64,000 nt of DNA from Snodgrassella alvi_G. GTDB taxonomy: Bacteria; Pseudomonadota; Gammaproteobacteria; Burkholderiales; Neisseriaceae. The stretch lies in contig CAMLCH010000004.1 in NCBI GenBank assembly GCA_946478525.1, positions 47,649 to 111,648 of the forward strand, in the 5' to 3' direction. Of this stretch, positions 8,586 through 17,492 are shown piece by piece (the stretch's first letter is position 1; the number at the start of each line of letters is the position of its first letter). A program made the position numbers and the translations under genes. A model generated the notes under the pieces. That model was not told the origin of the DNA, did no database searches, and was given only the letters and a program-made list of their open reading frames with translations.

Positions 8586-9947
8586 TTATTTTTTGATTCT
8601 AAATAAAGAGACATATGAATAAACAAACATAATACAGAGTACACTAAAAGTAATACCCCATATTTTTTGATAGGTATAAATATTCTCCAAAGGGGAAATA
8701 TTTGTTTCTAATAATATTAAAGAACATGCTGACCCAATAATAATTCCTCCATTTTGAAAAAGCCTTAACAAGCCTCCTATCGTGGATTGTTTATCTTTTT
8801 TTTGCTCCATCGCTATCTGAATTAATGAACTTTGAAACAGTCCACCACCTAAACCGTAGCACATAGCAGCTATAACATAATTAAAGACTGAAATATTAAA
8901 ACTAACAAAGAAAAGCAAGGCAAAAGCAGATAACATAAGTGGTAAGGCATAAATTAGTATAATTTTTTCATAATTTGAATTTATTACTTTTTTGACAAAC
9001 ACACTTAAAATAACGCCAATGGGTGCGGCAGTGCAAATTAATCCTATATAATCAATTGGATAACTAACTTCTCTAATAAACATGAGAGGTGACACTGAAA
9101 AAATGATGCCCGCTGTCAACCCAAATATCAAACTGCCAATTGAAACGTATCTAATTGGCGAGGTTAATAATAATTTGACCGGAAAAAAAGGATTGGAGCT
9201 TTTTGACTCCATCCTCAAAAAAAATAAAAAAATGATTAAAGTAGAAATACCAATAAAATTTTTTTCAATCAATAACAGATTTAAACTATTAGAATAAATA
9301 AGAGAAACACAACCCACTAACATCATAAAAAAAAGTATCATTCCTTTTAAATCAAAAGTCTCTCTTTTAAGTGTGTTTACAGCTTTAGTTATTTTCAAAC
9401 TAAAAAAACATCCCACAATACACAATGGAACATTAATTAAAAACAAGAGTTGCCATCCCCATAATTTTAAAATAACACCACCGAAAGAAGGTCCTAAAAT
9501 TGGTCCTAAACTTATCGCCAACATTATGAAAGAATTTAACCTTATTTTCTGTTTACTTGATTGTAAACCAGCCAGCCCCAAGCAATTTGCCTGCAATAGC
9601 GCAGCACCAATTCCTTGTCCGCATCTTGCTATAATAAGCTGATTTGCAGACCCAGAAAAACCAGCTATCAATGAAGTTAGACCAAAAAGCACGAAACCTG
9701 CTATTAACGCTATTTTCTGCCCCCAAAAGTCACCAAGCCAACCGCCAGGAACAAGAAAAATAATTAAAAATAATAAATATAAAGTAACAGATAATCCGAT
9801 ATATTCCAAAGCAACGCCAAAGTCGATGGAAAACGTATTCAGTGCTAAGTTTATAATACCGGTATCTAGTGTTGATAAGAACAATCCTAAACAACATGTA
9901 ATATAAATAGAATATATTGGTTTAGAACTATCTACTACTTTAGTCAT
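8586..9947 (-). CDS. DHA2-type MFS multidrug exporter
   Basis: This 453-residue polytopic membrane protein belongs to the EmrB/QacA (DHA2) branch of the MFS, which exports drugs or toxic metabolites against protons, usually with fourteen helices. The LDTGIINLALNT segment near residue 27 is the DHA2 form of motif D1 (usually LDxTIVNVALP), and LGPILGPSFGGVI near residue 145 is antiporter motif C. A GGGGACTATAA ribosome site precedes the ATG. It is transcribed divergently from an ArsR-type regulator across a 305-base gap, the usual arrangement for an efflux pump controlled by its own repressor. No membrane-fusion partner is adjacent. The substrate is unknown. Confidence 0.85.
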   Translation of the reverse strand: MTKVVDSSKPIYSIYITCCLGLFLSTLDTGIINLALNTFSIDFGVALEYIGLSVTLYLLFLIIFLVPGGWLGDFWGQKIALIAGFVLFGLTSLIAGFSGSANQLIIARCGQGIGAALLQANCLGLAGLQSSKQKIRLNSFIMLAISLGPILGPSFGGVILKLWGWQLLFLINVPLCIVGCFFSLKITKAVNTLKRETFDLKGMILFFMMLVGCVSLIYSNSLNLLLIEKNFIGISTLIIFLFFLRMESKSSNPFFPVKLLLTSPIRYVSIGSLIFGLTAGIIFSVSPLMFIREVSYPIDYIGLICTAAPIGVILSVFVKKVINSNYEKIILIYALPLMLSAFALLFFVSFNISVFNYVIAAMCYGLGGGLFQSSLIQIAMEQKKDKQSTIGGLLRLFQNGGIIIGSACSLILLETNISPLENIYTYQKIWGITFSVLCIMFVYSYVSLFRIKK

Positions 9948-10252
9948 TTATAGTCCCCATCTTAATTTGATTACACCATTAGCTAATTGCCTGCAGAAGA
10001 AAGTGATTTCACCCTTAACCAACCTTCAAAGTTGCAATAATGAAATATCCATTTTTCATATTGAATCAAATCTTTTCTCTCTTGCTTTTATTGGTGAAAG
10101 TATCTGGTTAGCTTATTTACTTTTTAGGAATAATGTTTAAAAAGAAATTTAAACAAATTAGCTAAAAGGCGTATATTAATTCGCTGTGCTTAATTGATTT
10201 CAAATTGAATAATAATAAAAAAATCATAGATTTTTCATGGAGATTCTAAAGA
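9948..10252. promoter_or_regulatory. Divergent control region with repeated ATTAGCTAA
   Basis: This 305-base gap separates the exporter from its putative regulator and must hold both promoters. ATTAGCTAAT (9978-9987) is a perfect 10-base palindrome, and the shared core ATTAGCTAA recurs at 10157-10165. A weaker GGTTAGCTTATT lies near 10100. One copy close to each gene is what an operator for the adjacent winged-helix regulator would look like, but this is inference from position and symmetry only. Confidence 0.35.
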
Positions 10253-10933
10253 GTGAATAAATTATATTGTAAGGATTTAATACGATTTTCAGACGCAATG
10301 TCTGATTTCAGTAGAGTTATAATTATCACTGAATTAATGAATGGCAGAGCTCTTTCAGCCTCATGGTTAGCAAATCGACTGAATCTGTCGCCACAGGCTA
10401 CGCGTTTTCATTTAAAAAAACTAGAAGATGTAGATCTTATCCATCATAGGGCGTGTGGTAAACACCATTACTATGAAATAAAAAATCAAGATACCGCAAT
10501 GTTTATAGAATCAACTTTTAATATTATTCCCCCGAAAGAGTGTTTATTTTTATCCAATACTAACACTAAAGAAAAATTTAAAGAGGCAAGAATATGCTAT
10601 AAACATCTAGCCGGTTCATGGTCTGTTGCACTTACGCAGTCATTTATTAGTAATAAATTTATTGTTATACAAGATAATTTTTTTATAGTTACTGAACATG
10701 GTAAAAATTTTTTTAAAGGACATAAGCTATTAATCAACGCATCTAATACAGCTAGTGTTGGAAAGCGCTGTATAGATTTTACTGAGCATAGGGATCATAT
10801 TGGTGGTCCATTAGGGACTATATTGCTTCAATCAATGCTACAACAAGAATGGTTTAAACAAGATGATAATAAACGTGAATTGACAATGATGCCAAAAGGT
10901 AGAAAAAAACTTAAATCTATTATCAATTGTTAA
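10253..10933 (+). CDS. ArsR-family winged-helix regulator with C-terminal sensor domain
   Basis: This is a 226-residue transcription factor. Residues 1-75 form an ArsR-like winged helix, with the recognition helix around SPQATRFHLKKLEDVDLI and the wing at GKHHYYEI. The C-terminal half carries ARICYKHLAG near residue 117 and CIDFTEHRDHIGGPLG near residue 178. These match the conserved RTCYDHLAG and CLDWSERRPHLAG blocks of long ArsR proteins that often sit beside MFS exporters; both keep a cysteine that may take part in sensing. The start is GTG with GGAG upstream. It probably represses the divergent DHA2 exporter and is relieved by a transported compound or a redox signal. Confidence 0.8.
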   Translation: MNKLYCKDLIRFSDAMSDFSRVIIITELMNGRALSASWLANRLNLSPQATRFHLKKLEDVDLIHHRACGKHHYYEIKNQDTAMFIESTFNIIPPKECLFLSNTNTKEKFKEARICYKHLAGSWSVALTQSFISNKFIVIQDNFFIVTEHGKNFFKGHKLLINASNTASVGKRCIDFTEHRDHIGGPLGTILLQSMLQQEWFKQDDNKRELTMMPKGRKKLKSIINC

Positions 10934-11290
10934 ATATTAAGATTTCCAATTATTTGAAGAAGACTGTCTATTTTCAAATTTTAGCAAAATATACAATAGA
11001 CTAACAAAACAGCACCAAACCAAACCTTTTAGCGTCGTGCAAAAAAACCACAGATACTTATCACCATCATGTACTCAAATGAGATAATAAACCAACAAGA
11101 ACTGAGCTTGTTTGTATAGTTTGTGGTAACAAAAAAACAAAATTAATTAATATTTACGCAATAAATTCATAATATAAAAAATTTGATTATAAATTAAAAC
11201 TTGTTAAACCGAAAAAAATATATGTAAAATCCATTAGTGGTGAAATATCCACTGCATAACAATTTTCTTATTTATAAAATGGAGTATTCA
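10934..11290. other. Intergenic region before the basic secreted protein
   Basis: About 350 AT-rich bases with no gene or strong hairpin seen. An in-frame GTG at 11237 could extend the next gene by 18 residues, but this would place extra polar residues before an otherwise normal signal peptide. Confidence 0.5.
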
Positions 11291-11746
11291 ATGCGTAAAA
11301 TTTTTACCAAGGCTATGCTTATCTTCAGCCTGTGCATATTCAGTGCCAGTGCTATAAGTGCCCAGATTCATAGCAGACGATATTACAAAAACAAGCATCA
11401 TGCTGTTTATAACAATGTTAAAAAAACTAAAAAGGCTTACCGCCGTCATGTAGCTAGACCAGTTAACAAGCAACGTAACCACTATCGTCGCTATAAAGGT
11501 TATCAAACCAAGCATTACGGTATCAATAAAAACCGTCGTCACTATGCTTATAAACATAACCGTAATACCGTACGTAAACACCATTACCGCGGTGTTAGCA
11601 AACAAAAATATCGCAGAACTAATCAACAATACCATCGTAACTACAAACGCTACCATCGTAGTGCTAAACAATATAATCGTACCTACAAACGTCATTACAA
11701 CCGTGGCTATAGACACTATCGTCGCGCAGTACGCTACTATCGTTAA
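11291..11746 (+). CDS. Secreted, extremely basic Arg/Tyr/His/Lys-rich protein
   Basis: The 151-residue product begins with a normal signal peptide (MRKIFTKAMLIFSLCIFSAS, predicted cleavage at AISA-Q near residue 24). The remaining roughly 127 residues consist mostly of Arg, Tyr, His, Lys and Asn in loosely repeated HYRR, RRY and YKR units, with no aspartate or glutamate anywhere. I chose ATG 11291 over the upstream GTG because GGAG sits six bases before it and the signal peptide then starts properly. Such composition suits binding to polyanions such as LPS, DNA, polyphosphate or cell-wall polymers, but no family is recognised. It is followed by a strong terminator and is probably monocistronic. 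Confidence 0.75.
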   Translation: MRKIFTKAMLIFSLCIFSASAISAQIHSRRYYKNKHHAVYNNVKKTKKAYRRHVARPVNKQRNHYRRYKGYQTKHYGINKNRRHYAYKHNRNTVRKHHYRGVSKQKYRRTNQQYHRNYKRYHRSAKQYNRTYKRHYNRGYRHYRRAVRYYR

Positions 11747-11757
11747 TATTGATCATG

Positions 11758-11785
11758 TCGGCACCGTTCAGGTGCCGATGTTTAT
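11758..11785 (+). terminator. Terminator after the basic protein gene
   Basis: TCGGCACC (11758-11765) and GGTGCCGA (11771-11778) form a perfect 8-bp GC-rich stem with a GTTCA loop, followed by TGTTTATT. It lies 12 bases after the stop codon. Confidence 0.75.
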
Positions 11786-11899
11786 TAATCTAACATAAAG
11801 TTAATTTAGACTTTAACCTGTCAATATAAATAGAATATATCTTAATTTAAATTAGCTTAAACATCAGTTTAATTTCAAAATAGTTTTCCAGATAATGTA

Positions 11900-12022
11900 A
11901 TGAGTAGTTTTAAATTAATCTCTTTATTAATTTTGATTCTAACCTGCCTAAATGCTTGTGAGGCTATTATGGGTCATATCTTGCCACCTATGCGTTATCA
12001 GCAACAAAACCTATTCAAATAA
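11900..12022 (+). CDS. Small lipoprotein (40 residues)
   Basis: This short reading frame runs from ATG 11900 to TAA 12020-12022. The product starts MSSFKLISLLILILT and then CLNAC, a lipobox-like LNAC with the acylated cysteine at residue 20. It leaves a mature peptide of 21 residues including MGHILPP. A positively charged residue, a hydrophobic stretch and a lipobox in the right order and spacing are unlikely by chance in so short a frame. The ribosome site is weak. Size and layout resemble entericidin-like or other tiny envelope lipoproteins, but the mature sequence matches none I know. Confidence 0.5.
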   Translation: MSSFKLISLLILILTCLNACEAIMGHILPPMRYQQQNLFK

Positions 12023-12471
12023 TTTTGCTAAGTAGCAGTCAGTAATATGATATTTATTCTGGTTTGATATCTATTCTGTGAATGGTGGTATGACATTGCA
12101 AATGTAGGTTTGGATAATTAATAAGGGGTTTGAGCTAAAAAAGAAAAATCAAAAGCTATGCAAACCACTTTCCTCTGATAAATCTTTTGATCATTATCAG
12201 GCCATCACGCTAAGCTGATTTTGTAAAACAGCAGTGGTTTGATATTAGACAAATGATATTGCCAAAATATATTAGGCAGTTAGTGAAACAGAAGGGAGCT
12301 GTTGTATCCCAATAAATAATTACATGTTATTAATTGATTATTATTCAATTTACATTATTATAGAGTAACGGTTAGTAGATTTTCTTGTATAAAAATTACC
12401 TGTAGTTTGCTTGGTTAAAGATCTGAATAGAAAATAATAAGTATGGCTTTTATTTTGTAAGGGAATGTGCC
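12023..12471. other. Intergenic region before the DUF1287 gene
   Basis: About 450 bases with no convincing reading frame, RNA gene or strong hairpin. It presumably contains the promoter of the DUF1287 gene. Confidence 0.5.
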
Positions 12472-13074
12472 ATGACGGTTATGATGTTAAGGTGGATAAG
12501 ATTATTTCTTAGTAAGGTTTTATTGTTGGTAATTGGTTTGCAGGTTGCTACGGCTTTTGCGAATAATCAATCTGTTGCTAATGGTGCCATGGCACAGATC
12601 GGGAAAACGCTTTTTTATGATCCAGCTTATGTGGTGTTAAGTTATCCGAATGGCGATGTGCCTTTGAATCGGGGAGTATGTTCGGATGTGGTGATTCGCG
12701 CTTTTCGTCATGCTGGAATTGATTTACAAAAGCAGGTTCATGTTGATATGCAGGCTAATTTTAATCAGTATCCTAAGCTTTGGGGATTAAAGAGGACGGA
12801 TAAAAATATTGATCATCGGCGGGTTCCGAATTTGGAAGTATGGTTTAAACGACAGGGAAAATCGTTGCCAATAACCCGTGATGGTAAGGATTATCAGGCA
12901 GGTGATGTGGTATCTTGGCGATTAGATAATGGATTGGCACATATTGGTATTGTTAGTAATAAGATTATAAATGGCCGGCGATGGGTGATTCACAATATTG
13001 GTGAAGGTGCCAGACTGGAAGATGTGTTATTTAGATGGCGTATTGTCGGGCATTATCGATATTATAATCGTTGA
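12472..13074 (+). CDS. DUF1287 periplasmic protein (NlpC/P60-like fold)
   Basis: This is a 200-residue exported protein with a signal peptide over roughly residues 1-30. It carries the DUF1287 signature in order: FYDPAYVVLSYPNGDVP, then RGVCSDVVIRAFR with the presumed catalytic cysteine (near residue 67), a WGLKRTDKNIDHRRVPNL block, and a C-terminal GLAHIGIVSN containing a histidine. DUF1287 proteins are distant cysteine-peptidase/amidase-like enzymes, and a cell-wall or acyl-group substrate is suspected but unproven. An AAGGG ribosome site lies nine bases before the ATG at 12472. The gene stands alone. Confidence 0.85.
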   Translation: MTVMMLRWIRLFLSKVLLLVIGLQVATAFANNQSVANGAMAQIGKTLFYDPAYVVLSYPNGDVPLNRGVCSDVVIRAFRHAGIDLQKQVHVDMQANFNQYPKLWGLKRTDKNIDHRRVPNLEVWFKRQGKSLPITRDGKDYQAGDVVSWRLDNGLAHIGIVSNKIINGRRWVIHNIGEGARLEDVLFRWRIVGHYRYYNR

Positions 13075-13525
13075 AAATGAGTGTGATGTAGCTGTCATCA
13101 GAATAGTGTAAGTAAGTATTTTATCGGTAAGTATGTTTGCCAATTGGGTTAATTTTAATTGGTGATGGTAGAGTAGATTTAAATTTAATAAAAATAATCG
13201 GTTATATTTGATTTAGGAGAAATATTTATTTTGTTGTTTGTAGTGTAATGCTTGGGATGACTGGTAATGACCAGAGAGGGTGACCAGTACATTTCTGTCT
13301 GGTGATAGGATAATCAAGTAATTTTCGGTGTATGATTGTATCTGGATTAGGTAAAGGTGTTGGTTAAAGGCTGTCTGGTGGACGTTTATTCATCGCTGGT
13401 TTTAGTTTGTGCCTGTGTGTAAATTGTAATTGTTTTTCAGGTATAATTACACTTTTCTGTTGTGTTTTTCAGGCGGTCTGCTGTGTTTTTCAGGCAGGGT
13501 GTCTATTCTTATATTAAATATAATT
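13075..13525. other. Intergenic region before glnS with repeated TGTTTTTCAGG
   Basis: There is no gene in this 450-base gap. TGTTTTTCAGG occurs three times just before glnS (13431-, 13463- and 13484-), the last two inside the 14-base direct repeat TGTGTTTTTCAGGC, 21 bases apart. An open frame from 13430 joins glnS in frame but has no similarity to glutaminyl-tRNA synthetases, so I treat it as leader sequence. Confidence 0.45.
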
Positions 13526-15217
13526 ATGCTCAATAAAGATCAGTTTGCGGATAATCATTTTATCCGTTCTATTATCGAAGACGACTTGCAGAATGGTCGG
13601 TGTCAGCAGGTAATTACGCGTTTTCCGCCAGAGCCGAATGGCTATCTGCATGTAGGCCATGCAAAGTCTATTTGTTTAAATTTTGGTCTGGCCTTTATTT
13701 ATGATGGTTTATGTAATCTGCGCTTTGATGATACTAATCCGGAGAAGGAATCGGATGAATATGTGCGCGCGATTAAGGAAGATGTGCAGTGGCTGGGGTT
13801 TGAATGGCATGAGGAGCATTTTGCTTCTGATTATTTCGACCAGTTGTATGAATATGCGCTGGAACTGATTCGTGCTGGCAAAGCGTATGTTGATGATTTG
13901 GATGCTGAGGAAATGCGCCAGTATCGTGGTACGCTGACTGAACCGGGCAAAAATAGTCCTTATCGTGCGCGTTCGGTGGAAGAAAATCTGGATTTATTTC
14001 AACGGATGCGTGATGGTGAATTTCCAGATGGTAGTAAGACGTTGCGCTTAAAGATTGATATGGCTGCTGGTAATATTAATCTGCGCGATCCGGTAATATA
14101 CCGTATTCGACGGGTACATCATCATCGTACCGGAGATAAATGGGTGATTTATCCGATGTACGATTACACGCATGCGATTTCGGATGCTATTGAGCAAATT
14201 ACGCATTCTTTGTGCACGCTGGAATTTGAATCACACCGTCCGTTGTATGACTGGGTAGTAGAAAATATTACCATTGCTCATCAGCCCCATCAGTATGAAT
14301 TTTCCCGATTAGAGCTGTTGTATTCGGTGACTTCTAAGCGCAAACTCAATCAGCTGGTAACACAGGGATATGTTAGTGGCTGGGATGATCCACGTATGCC
14401 TACTATTTCCGGTATGCGACGTCGTGGTTATACCCCACAAGGTTTACGTCTGTTTGCCAAACGGGTGGGTATTTCCAAAAGTGAAAATGTGGTGGACATG
14501 AGTGTGCTGGAAGGAGCAATACGTGAAGATCTGGAAGATGTTGCACCACGTATGATTGCGGTACTCAATCCGATTAAGGTTGAGCTGACTAATTATGATA
14601 AGGTTTTAACGCAGAGCCGTATGGCACCATTTCACCCTAATCACCCTGAAATGGGCGAACGGATGATGCCGTTAACGAAGACGATTTATATTGAGGCTGA
14701 CGATTTTGCGCAGGAGCCACCGAAAGGCTGGCAGCGACTGACACCTGGTGGTGAAGTACGATTGCGTTACAGTTATGTGATTAAGTGTGATGAGGTAGTG
14801 TGCGATGCAGCAGGAAGGGTGGTATTGCTAAAATGCAGTATTGACCACGAAACGCTGGGTTCTAAACCTCAGGGACGTAAAGTTAAGGGTGTGATCCACT
14901 GGCTGTCGACGGAACATGCTGTACCGGCAACGGTACGCTTATATGATCGGTTGTTTACGCAGTCACGCCCAGATGCAGTTCGCGGTGAAGATGGTCAGTA
15001 TATTGATTTTGTTGAGTTTGTTAATCCTGTGTCGGTGACGGAAATTGATGCTTTGGTGGAGCCGGTGGCACAAACGCTAGCACCTGAAACGCGTTATCAG
15101 TTTGAAAGACTGGGCTATTTTGTGACTGATCGTTATGATCACACGGCAGAAAGTCCGGTATTTAACCGGACGGTGACGTTGCGTGATACTTGGCAGGCAC
15201 AGGCCGATAAGAAGTAA
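13526..15217 (+). CDS. glnS: Glutaminyl-tRNA synthetase (GlnRS)
   Basis: GlnRS is a cytoplasmic class I enzyme that charges tRNA-Gln with glutamine using ATP. The 563-residue product has the HIGH-type motif PPEPNGYLHVGHAKS near residue 35 and the KMSKS-type loop VTSKRKLNQLV near residue 270. It also has the GlnRS-specific block GRKVKGVIHWLS in the C-terminal anticodon-binding beta-barrels. I chose ATG 13526 because MLNKDQFADNHFIR matches the family N-terminus, although no good ribosome site precedes it. A terminator follows directly. Presence of GlnRS fits beta- and gammaproteobacteria. Confidence 0.97.
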   Translation: MLNKDQFADNHFIRSIIEDDLQNGRCQQVITRFPPEPNGYLHVGHAKSICLNFGLAFIYDGLCNLRFDDTNPEKESDEYVRAIKEDVQWLGFEWHEEHFASDYFDQLYEYALELIRAGKAYVDDLDAEEMRQYRGTLTEPGKNSPYRARSVEENLDLFQRMRDGEFPDGSKTLRLKIDMAAGNINLRDPVIYRIRRVHHHRTGDKWVIYPMYDYTHAISDAIEQITHSLCTLEFESHRPLYDWVVENITIAHQPHQYEFSRLELLYSVTSKRKLNQLVTQGYVSGWDDPRMPTISGMRRRGYTPQGLRLFAKRVGISKSENVVDMSVLEGAIREDLEDVAPRMIAVLNPIKVELTNYDKVLTQSRMAPFHPNHPEMGERMMPLTKTIYIEADDFAQEPPKGWQRLTPGGEVRLRYSYVIKCDEVVCDAAGRVVLLKCSIDHETLGSKPQGRKVKGVIHWLSTEHAVPATVRLYDRLFTQSRPDAVRGEDGQYIDFVEFVNPVSVTEIDALVEPVAQTLAPETRYQFERLGYFVTDRYDHTAESPVFNRTVTLRDTWQAQADKK

Positions 15218-15237
15218 TATAGGTTTTATTTTCTGGC

Positions 15238-15266
15238 AACCGGTCAATTAAGGCCGGTTTTTGTTT
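15238..15266 (+). terminator. Terminator after glnS
   Basis: AACCGG (15238-15243) pairs with CCGGTT (15254-15259) around a ten-base loop, followed by TTTTGTTTT. It begins 20 bases after the glnS stop. Confidence 0.75.
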
Positions 15267-15341
15267 TGATCATTGGGTGTATGGGTTTTATGCATAACTT
15301 ATAAAATGGTTATGTTTTTTTGCTTGAATTGAGGCGGGTTA

Positions 15342-17492
15342 ATGCGAATCTTTCCTGTACGGAGTACTTATCTGGCTAATGTCCCTATGCTGGTCAGTAT
15401 GGTATTGGCGGCGTTATGGGTGTGGTATAGCAAAAATACGATGGAAAGCTCGGCGCTGTTTCTGGGTATTATCGCGGGTGGATTGGTAGATCTGGATGAT
15501 GGATTTACTGGACGATTGCGTAATCTATTTTTTACGCTGGTTTATTTTTCGTTAGCTGCTGCGCTGGTGCAGTTGACTTATGGGCAACCGTTGGCGTTTT
15601 CTTTACTGATGGTTTGCGCTGCATTCAGTTTGACTATGCTGGGCGCGGTGGATATGCGCTATAGAACGATTGCCTTTGGCACGTTGCTGGTGATGTTGTA
15701 TACGGTACTGACTTATGCGCCTCATTTGCCATGGTATACCAATCCGTTAATGCTGATTTGTGGCACCTGTTTATTCAGTTTATGCACGTTGGTATTGCAT
15801 GTGTTGTTTCCAGATCGACCAGTACAGGATAATTTGGCTAATGCATATGCCACTTTGGCTGAGTATATGCTGATAAAAGCACAGTTTTTTGATCCGGATG
15901 AAACGGAGTTTTTGCCGGAACAGGAGTTTAAGCTGGCTATGCAGAATACGGCGGTTATTAATGATTTTAATCAGTGTCGTGCTTCTTTGTTTTATCGTTT
16001 AAGGCGGCAACAACGTTATCGACGAACGGGTGTACTGTTGCAATATTATCTAACGGCACAGAATATCCATGAACGTATTAGTTCGCGCCATGTGGATTAT
16101 GTGGCGATGTCAGGCAAGTTAGCGCATTCTGATTTGATTTATCGCATTCAGCGTTTGATTGTTTTACAGGCTCAGGCATGTCAACAGATGAGTCGTTGTC
16201 TACATGAAAATCGGGTTTATGTGTTTGATGATAAGTTATCTCGTGCTGGTGCAGGTGTACAAAGGGCTGTGGCCTTGTATGTGGATGAATATGGGGTAGA
16301 TGAGGATACGCTAGGGTGGCGCCAGTTAATTAGCAATGTGCTGGTGATTAATGAGTTGTTGCAGTTGCTTAGTCAATTTAGAACTGAGGCGGTTAGTGAA
16401 CCGGCAGCGGAAAATACGATTGTTGGGATGGACGTGGATCGGCTGCGTGATGTTATCCCTGCTTTAAGAATGCATTTAACGCTGCAATCAAGTGTTTTTC
16501 GGCATGCAGTTCGGCTGGCGATTCTGACTGGTGTGATTTGTTTGCTGGTGGAGGGTTTACACTTAAAACTGGGTTACTGGATTTTACTGACGGGTGTTAT
16601 AGTCTGTCAGCCGAATTATACGGCTACGACTACACGCCTGAAACAACGTATTGCCGGTACTTTACTGGGGGTGCCGGTGGGATCGATTATACCTTTTTTT
16701 GTCCCTACGCTGGTAGGTAAGCTGGTGGTGGTGGTGATCAGTACGGTATTAATTTTTGTATTTCGCCTGCGTCGTTATAGTTTTTCAACATTTTTTATTA
16801 CGGTGCAGGTACTGGTTGGATTTGCCATTATCGGAATGGATACGCAAGCGGTAATGTTGCCACGGTTTGTGGATACGATTTTAGGAGCAGTACTGGCCTG
16901 GGCAGCAGTATCGTATTTGTGGCCGGACTGGCACTATATGACTTTGGGAAGAATTGCTAAGCAAGCTCTGGTTTGTGATGCACGGTATTTAGAGCAGGTT
17001 ACTCAGCAACTGAAAGCTGGTCAGACAGATGATGTTGCCTATCGCGCCGCCAGACGTGGTGCTTATGAGCTGGCTGCCACATTAAGTAATACGGTTGCTG
17101 ATATGTCGCTGCAGCCACTGCGTTATGGTAAGCGTGTGGAAGAAGGCAAAACGCTTTTAAAGCTAAATTATGTACTCATCAGTTGTATATCTGCGCTCGG
17201 TGCGCTGCGTAGTCAGGTGGATCGTTTACGCTCTGAGCTGGCACCAGAAGCGATTGAATTATGTTGTGAGATTGCGAAAAATATGGCTGCTCAGATGTCG
17301 GAACAGGCAGATCAGTCTAAGTTTGACGCTATCTGGCAGGAAGTACAATTACAACTGGAAGCTGGAAGACTGGGAAATGGTACTGCGGTGGTGGAGCAGA
17401 TACTATGGCGCCAACTACAAAGAATTCATCAGCAGTTACCATTATATTTACAGGCACTTTATCAAGAGCAGGAGGAGGTAAGCGTGCAGTGA
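15342..17492 (+). CDS. YccS/FUSC-family inner-membrane protein
   Basis: This 716-residue protein has the layout of the YccS/YhfK branch of the FUSC (fusaric acid resistance-like) family. A first block of about six membrane helices (residues 10-150) is followed by a long cytoplasmic middle region, a second block of helices (about 390-530), and a C-terminal soluble tail. The conserved GYWILLTGVIVCQPNYTATT and RLKQRIAGTLLG segments after the first helix of the second block are diagnostic. Relatives are linked to export of aromatic acids or envelope compounds, but the function of YccS itself is not settled. A GAGGCGGG ribosome site precedes the ATG. The gene appears monocistronic. Confidence 0.85.
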   Translation: MRIFPVRSTYLANVPMLVSMVLAALWVWYSKNTMESSALFLGIIAGGLVDLDDGFTGRLRNLFFTLVYFSLAAALVQLTYGQPLAFSLLMVCAAFSLTMLGAVDMRYRTIAFGTLLVMLYTVLTYAPHLPWYTNPLMLICGTCLFSLCTLVLHVLFPDRPVQDNLANAYATLAEYMLIKAQFFDPDETEFLPEQEFKLAMQNTAVINDFNQCRASLFYRLRRQQRYRRTGVLLQYYLTAQNIHERISSRHVDYVAMSGKLAHSDLIYRIQRLIVLQAQACQQMSRCLHENRVYVFDDKLSRAGAGVQRAVALYVDEYGVDEDTLGWRQLISNVLVINELLQLLSQFRTEAVSEPAAENTIVGMDVDRLRDVIPALRMHLTLQSSVFRHAVRLAILTGVICLLVEGLHLKLGYWILLTGVIVCQPNYTATTTRLKQRIAGTLLGVPVGSIIPFFVPTLVGKLVVVVISTVLIFVFRLRRYSFSTFFITVQVLVGFAIIGMDTQAVMLPRFVDTILGAVLAWAAVSYLWPDWHYMTLGRIAKQALVCDARYLEQVTQQLKAGQTDDVAYRAARRGAYELAATLSNTVADMSLQPLRYGKRVEEGKTLLKLNYVLISCISALGALRSQVDRLRSELAPEAIELCCEIAKNMAAQMSEQADQSKFDAIWQEVQLQLEAGRLGNGTAVVEQILWRQLQRIHQQLPLYLQALYQEQEEVSVQ

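Noticed and set aside
11288..11716. A 142-residue frame on the minus strand opposite the basic protein gene
   Set aside because: It is Val/Ile/Met/Thr-rich because it is the complement of the Arg/Tyr/His codons. It has no ribosome site and no family resemblance, whereas the plus-strand gene has a signal peptide and ribosome site.
13430..13525. A 32-residue N-terminal extension of glutaminyl-tRNA synthetase
   Set aside because: The extension is Phe/Cys/Leu-rich, resembles no GlnRS N-terminus, and comes from the repeated TGTTTTTCAGG leader sequence.
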